This document shows positions 59,981 through 64,000 of a stretch of DNA of 64,000 nucleotides, in pieces. The notes under the pieces were generated by a model. The model saw nothing but the letters and a program-made list of their open reading frames with translations. It was not told where the DNA came from and did no database searches. The stretch's first letter is position 1; each line of letters starts with the position of its first letter. This DNA is from Austropuccinia psidii. Its lineage: Eukaryota; Basidiomycota; Pucciniomycetes; Pucciniales; Sphaerophragmiaceae. The stretch lies in contig JALGQZ010000019.1 in the NCBI GenBank assembly GCA_023105745.1, positions 1,054,001-1,118,000 on the forward strand. The letters run 5' to 3'. The position numbers and the translations under genes were made by a program.

Positions 59981-62068
59981 TCAGCAATCTTCACTGTATT
60001 GTGGCAAGTGGGTATGGACTTCTGTGACTTCAAAGAAAGCTGTAATGTTTTCAATGGGATAGTCCTCCACTGGTGTATCCTCAGAGACTGCAGAATCTTG
60101 ATCTGATTCCTCCCTCTCTTCAGTACACTGAACTTCTTCAATGACTTGAACTTCATTGATTTTTGTCTTTTTAGTGCAAGTGTTGGCTAAATGTGAAGTG
60201 CTCCCACATTTATGACACTTTAAGACAGGTTTACCTGGTCTCTTATCCTCTCTGGGAATCTTAGAGTTCATCTTGGATTCTGTTGGGATTTTAGACCAAG
60301 TTTTACCAATTCTTGTTCTGGCAATGATATCTTCCATAGCATTAATGTAGTCCTCTGTTGAACAGGGTTCCACACATCTGCTTTTGATAGCATGTTCCAG
60401 TTCTCCTCCACACTTTCTTAATATTTTCATATTAATCATAGTGTCAGACATATCTGGTTGTAAAGCAGATAATCTGTCTTTTTGTTTGAAGAACCAAGTA
60501 AGTGGTTTGTCTCTTTCTGAGTTAAAAATGGCATTATCAAAAGCATTTTCCATTTTAAACCTCCAAGAATTGTTGGCCCATTTGGTGATCACTTCAGATT
60601 TCCACCAAGACCAATCATGTTTACCATGATCAATCCTCATTTTGTAATACCATTTCTTTGCAGTTCTGGTAAACACACAATGTAATTTTCCTACTATGAT
60701 TTCATCAGGTATATTAAAGTCTTCCTGAAACATATCAATAGTCCTGATGAATTCAATATGGTTGTATTCTCCTTCACCAGAGAATGTTGGCCATTCTTCT
60801 ATTTTGGGAATATCTCTTGTAGAGTAGGCATTTTCTCCTAAGAATGGGGTGAGACTTTCTTTAACAGAGAGTTTTTCTTCAGTTAAAGGTGTAGAATGTC
60901 TTGGCATATGTGGTTCATGATTCTTATGAATTTTTTCCACACTTGCAATTATTTCATTCTTCAATTTCTGCCTTTCACTGTCACTTTTTGCTAAATGTAT
61001 AGCAAATTTATTGGTATTCTTAACTATTTGTAAGACATGGTCTTCAAGAGTTTTAAGTCTATCATTCATGTTAAGAATGGAAAGATCTTCCATGTCATTA
61101 TCCTGCATTTGACATGTATTCTTAATTCTTTCACAATTATTGTTAATTGATTCAAGGGTGACAGTTGTCAATTGATACAATTCAGTATGTTTCTTGTTAC
61201 ATTTCTTCAAATCACTTATGTCTAATGTAATTTGCTTTAACTTTGGATCAAGTTTGCCAATTTCTACATTAATGCTTCTTTGTACATCAGTTATTTGCAT
61301 GGAAAAGTCCTGTTCATCCTTTCCTGCTCCTTGGCTGTGAATTCCATGAGAGTTCTGGCCATATTGAACACACTGTCCACAGCTGAAGGCTCCAATTTGG
61401 GGATCCTGTACCCTTGTGGGTAAGGTCTGTGCCAATTGGCTTTGCCTTTGCCCTTCCCTTGATGGTTCTTGGGACCTCTCTGCTTCTTCTGAGGTCCTTT
61501 GGGCTTGTCTTTGGACGTGTCTGGAGCTGGTTTGGAGCTGGTAGATGCCACTGGGGCTTCTGTCTCCAAAGCTCGAGTCATTTCCAACTCTTTCTTCTGG
61601 TCTATGGATAAAAGACTTTGGTTCTTCAACCAATTCTTTATCTTTTTGACCTTGTCTTTGCAAGACAGGGGGCTCCAACCTCCCAAGAGTTCTATGGTCT
61701 TCTTCTGACCCAGAAAGCTCTTGATGTGTAAGTAGGAGTTCATGGCCCCCTGCCAAAGGCTTGGGCAGATTTCCCACTCCTCCTCCTTGGCTTCTCTGAA
61801 CCAGTTTTTGTACTGGCATTGATATATTTCTATTGCTGCCACCTGAAAGTGGTTCAGCCCTGGAAATATTACCATAGATCAGTTCCGGTTCTGAATTCAC
61901 GTCAAAATCTGTTGGCACAGACCTTGGGGAATGGGGGGCGACTCTGGCATCCTCCAAATGTGTCTTTCTTGAGGAAGATTTGGCACTTCTGGATTTGGTC
62001 TTGCCTCTTCCTTGTCCACATCCATCTGGTTGGACTGAATAGTTGCTTCCATTGCTAGTATGCACCAT
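59981..62068 (-). CDS. G3 gag polyprotein, frame A (695 codons)
   Basis: ATG at 62068 (MVHTSNGSNYSVQPDG). Residues 1 to about 260 are Ser/Gln/Gly/Arg-rich and overlap frame B. About 265-390 is a coiled coil (QITLDISDLKKCNKKH). The capsid domain follows (FSGEGEYNHIEFIRTIDMF, DWSWWKSEVITKW, ILRKCGGELEHAIKSRC). Next are the CX2CX4HX4C zinc knuckle CHKCGSTSHLANTC and an acidic linker. It ends at a TGA at 59981 after LPQYSEDC. G2 has a Cys codon there and reads on into protease, so the family probably makes one gag-pol polyprotein and this stop is a mutation. Gag would package the RNA in cytoplasmic particles. Confidence 0.8.
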   Translation of the reverse strand: MVHTSNGSNYSVQPDGCGQGRGKTKSRSAKSSSRKTHLEDARVAPHSPRSVPTDFDVNSEPELIYGNISRAEPLSGGSNRNISMPVQKLVQRSQGGGVGNLPKPLAGGHELLLTHQELSGSEEDHRTLGRLEPPVLQRQGQKDKELVEEPKSFIHRPEERVGNDSSFGDRSPSGIYQLQTSSRHVQRQAQRTSEEAERSQEPSREGQRQSQLAQTLPTRVQDPQIGAFSCGQCVQYGQNSHGIHSQGAGKDEQDFSMQITDVQRSINVEIGKLDPKLKQITLDISDLKKCNKKHTELYQLTTVTLESINNNCERIKNTCQMQDNDMEDLSILNMNDRLKTLEDHVLQIVKNTNKFAIHLAKSDSERQKLKNEIIASVEKIHKNHEPHMPRHSTPLTEEKLSVKESLTPFLGENAYSTRDIPKIEEWPTFSGEGEYNHIEFIRTIDMFQEDFNIPDEIIVGKLHCVFTRTAKKWYYKMRIDHGKHDWSWWKSEVITKWANNSWRFKMENAFDNAIFNSERDKPLTWFFKQKDRLSALQPDMSDTMINMKILRKCGGELEHAIKSRCVEPCSTEDYINAMEDIIARTRIGKTWSKIPTESKMNSKIPREDKRPGKPVLKCHKCGSTSHLANTCTKKTKINEVQVIEEVQCTEEREESDQDSAVSEDTPVEDYPIENITAFFEVTEVHTHLPQYSEDC

Positions 62069-62276
62069 TTTACGTCAATTTAAGGATAAAGAGTAAATTT
62101 AAAGATAAAAACACACCTTTTGGTGGTAATTTATTCTTTTCAGAATTGAATAAGGTGCCTCTTTTAGCAATTTGCACCTCAATACTTTCTTCAGATTCTG
62201 CTTCTGAAGATTCAGGACTAGTGATGTATCTTTTACTGAGTCTGTTGCCAGCTGCACAGTACTTGATTAAAGACAC
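61291..62276 (-). CDS. G3 overlapping gag-region protein, frame B (three exons, open)
   Basis: Exon 1 (about 62276-62117) has acidic ESSEAESEESIEVQ and ends KLPPK; its 5' end is probably an upstream splice acceptor, because the first start is GTG. Intron 1 is 62116-62055 (GT-AG, 62 bases). Exon 2 is 62054-61923 (MEATIQSNQMDVDKEE to PPIPQ). Intron 2 is 61922-61860 (GT-AG, 63 bases). Exon 3 is 61859-61291 (GLNHFQVAAIEIYQCQ, GAMNSYLHIKSFLGQ, lysine-rich KDKPKGPQKKQRGPK, end NRTFPCK). The joined phase is consistent and gives about 286 codons. Exons 2 and 3 overlap frame A for 700 bases in the +1 frame. The basic composition suggests nucleic-acid binding, but I know no function. Confidence 0.7.
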
Positions 62277-62642
62277 TTGAAGAAAAAATATGATAAAAGA
62301 AATTATTTTTTATGATTTAAGATATTTTAAAAGATTTTTTATAAGTTTTATTATTTTTTGATGTTAAAAAAAATATTCTTTTTAAAGAAAAAGGTATTAA
62401 AATTTAAGAATTTCAATAAAAAATCAAGTCATAGTAACTCAAAGAATAATTTTATAAGTTTTTGGATGTGAAAAAGCCACGTGTAAAAACAGTACAAAAT
62501 TAAACCAAATTCCTCAATGAAATAAGATTTTAAGACAATTTCAAAATAAAAATAATTTTTTCTTTAAATTGAAAAAAAAAAATGTTAAATTAATATATTT
62601 TAGAACTTAAAAATATATTAATTAAGGGTACAAGGCTCAAAA

Positions 62643-62663
62643 AAACACGGCCAGGCCCCCAAA
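62643..62663 (-). other. Candidate primer-binding site of G3
   Basis: Minus strand tttgggggcctggccgtg abuts the 5' LTR, identical to G2. Confidence 0.65.
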
Positions 62664-64000
62664 TGTAAGATTTGACTATGAAACTGATGATAATATTACT
62701 ATTAATCAACAGTACTATGTCTGTTCTTATGAAATATAATAATAAAAAAATTATTATAACCACAATTAAATAATTATAAGATTATTTCTTTCACGTTTTA
62801 TACACTACTAGTGATTATAACAGTGAGCAGTAATTATCTACAAGAATCAATTACAAGAAGAATTTAATAATAAAAACTTCTTTTATTAAAATAATAAAAT
62901 TATTTTAATATATAATTATCTTTTACAAGAATAATTATAAAGATAATTCTTGAAGAAAACTATTACTAGAGAAAAACTTTAAGAATTAAAGATAAATGAC
63001 TCACTAATACTTTAAAGAACTTATTGATAGATAAAAGTAGAGAAATTTGACGTGGAATTGTGGATTTAAGGGATCAAAAGGATTTATAACAGTATTACAA
63101 TAATATATAGTTGGATTCTATGATTTCACGTCTTTCTGATTGATTCTGAAAGATTTAAAACACTTAAGAATAGCTGTAACTAATACTTACTTGTTGGTAA
63201 TAAAGATTTAATAAATTGATAAGATGATTCTAGGAAAAAACAGCAAGAGGAGGCCTCTTTTAAGTCAACAACAGCTCACAGAGGCGTGCCATGGAGCAAA
63301 CTGAAAAACCACTGAGTGAGAAAACAATAAACCCTTTTGGATTATTGATTGCATCATCAGTTGTCACGTAAGATTATCATAATTACTTAATTGATGCTTT
63401 TACGTGACTACCAACCCCAATATGGTTAAGGATAAAAGGAGTAACACTTGTAAATCTTCTTTTATTCTAAAATAATCATTGATTTCTCAAAGTTATCAAT
63501 GTTATTGCCAATTTCATCACAGGTTGTAATTACTGTGAATTTTTGAAGATTCAGCGTTTCACGTAGAATGGTCAAAAATGGGCTGTAAGTAAAACTTTTA
63601 ATCTTACTAGTAAAACCATAATTGTTTTTGGTTGTACCATATAAAATACAGTTCGCTATTAGTCCTGAAAGTTTCAGAAATATTCATTAAGAATTGTATT
63701 TTTAATGAATTTTTTAAGTTTTTACCTCATTTCTACGTAGAATTGCAAATAGCAGTATTTTGCTGGTTGCTATGAGGTAAATCAATGTATATATGTCCCA
63801 AAAGGGTTTTAATTACTCTTTTAGGGTCTAGTCATGGTAAGTCATCAAGAATTGACATGGTTACAGGAGTCTAAGTAGCTCATTACCTCCTTGGCATGTC
63901 AAAATAGCAGGTTATTTGCTATTTTCTTATGATTACAGTAGGTGTAACTTGGTAACCAAGTTCCCAAAGAGTTTTAGCTTACCAATTGGGCCAAGATGAG
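62664..64000 (-). repeat. 5' LTR of G3, truncated by the window end
   Basis: Starts TGTAAGATTTGAC like 54309 and follows that LTR with scattered substitutions to the last base. About 570 further bases should lie outside the window. Confidence 0.9.

Larger units (their letters stand above)
54309..64000 (-). mobile_element. Gypsy chromovirus G3 (5' LTR cut by window end)
   Basis: Same family and orientation as G2. The 3' LTR is 54309-56219, the internal region 56220-62663, and the 5' LTR starts at 62664 and runs off the window. The five bases before it are tttac (54304-54308), so tttac is expected after the 5' LTR beyond 64000. G3 carries three nonsense codons in gag-pol, at positions different from those of G2, so the two copies decayed independently. 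Frame B is fully open in G3. Confidence 0.92.

Overview
This is an AT-rich fungal window made almost entirely of transposable elements and their remains. I see no intact single-copy host gene. It is eukaryotic: several decayed genes carry 55-70 base GT-AG introns, and the dominant elements are Ty3/gypsy chromoviruses with a C-terminal chromodomain-like segment. From memory, and not from a search, the Gag/Pol proteins, the SANT-like proteins and the gene at 2.7-4.5 kb resemble proteins I associate with rust fungi (Pucciniales), most closely the myrtle rust Austropuccinia psidii. I hold that as likely, not proven.

Layout. 1-2.35 kb: an A-rich tandem array of about 190-base units that switches abruptly to a T-rich low-complexity stretch. 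2.7-4.5 kb (minus): a three-exon decayed gene. 5.4-6.7 kb and 10.9-12.1 kb: two copies of an LTR-like promoter repeat. 8.8-10.6 kb: the end of a PIF/Harbinger element with a four-exon SANT/Myb-like pseudogene. 12.1-19.7 kb: an AT-rich stretch with no recognisable gene. 19.7-37.2 kb: a Harbinger element interrupted by gypsy element G1 (23954-35644, target duplication TCATT), which is itself interrupted by a solo LTR (28242-30230). 38.08-48.35 kb: complete but mutated gypsy element G2 (target duplication CAATT). 49.7-54.3 kb: a foldback repeat and a MULE relic carrying a FAR1/MULE transposase, an AT-hook segment and an OTU-like cysteine protease segment. 54.3-64.0 kb: gypsy element G3, same family as G2, its 5' LTR cut by the window end. 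All gypsy elements lie on the minus strand.

Most notable observation. In G1, G2 and G3 the 5' gag region is open in two reading frames at once. Frame A starts at an ATG and runs into capsid, zinc knuckle and Pol. Frame B is a separate lysine-rich protein that only becomes continuous if short GT-AG introns are removed. In all three elements, spanning two diverged families, the frame-A start codon sits inside the intron that must be removed to make frame B. Splicing versus retention could therefore switch between two Gag-type products from the same DNA. All copies here carry nonsense codons, so this is inferred from relics.
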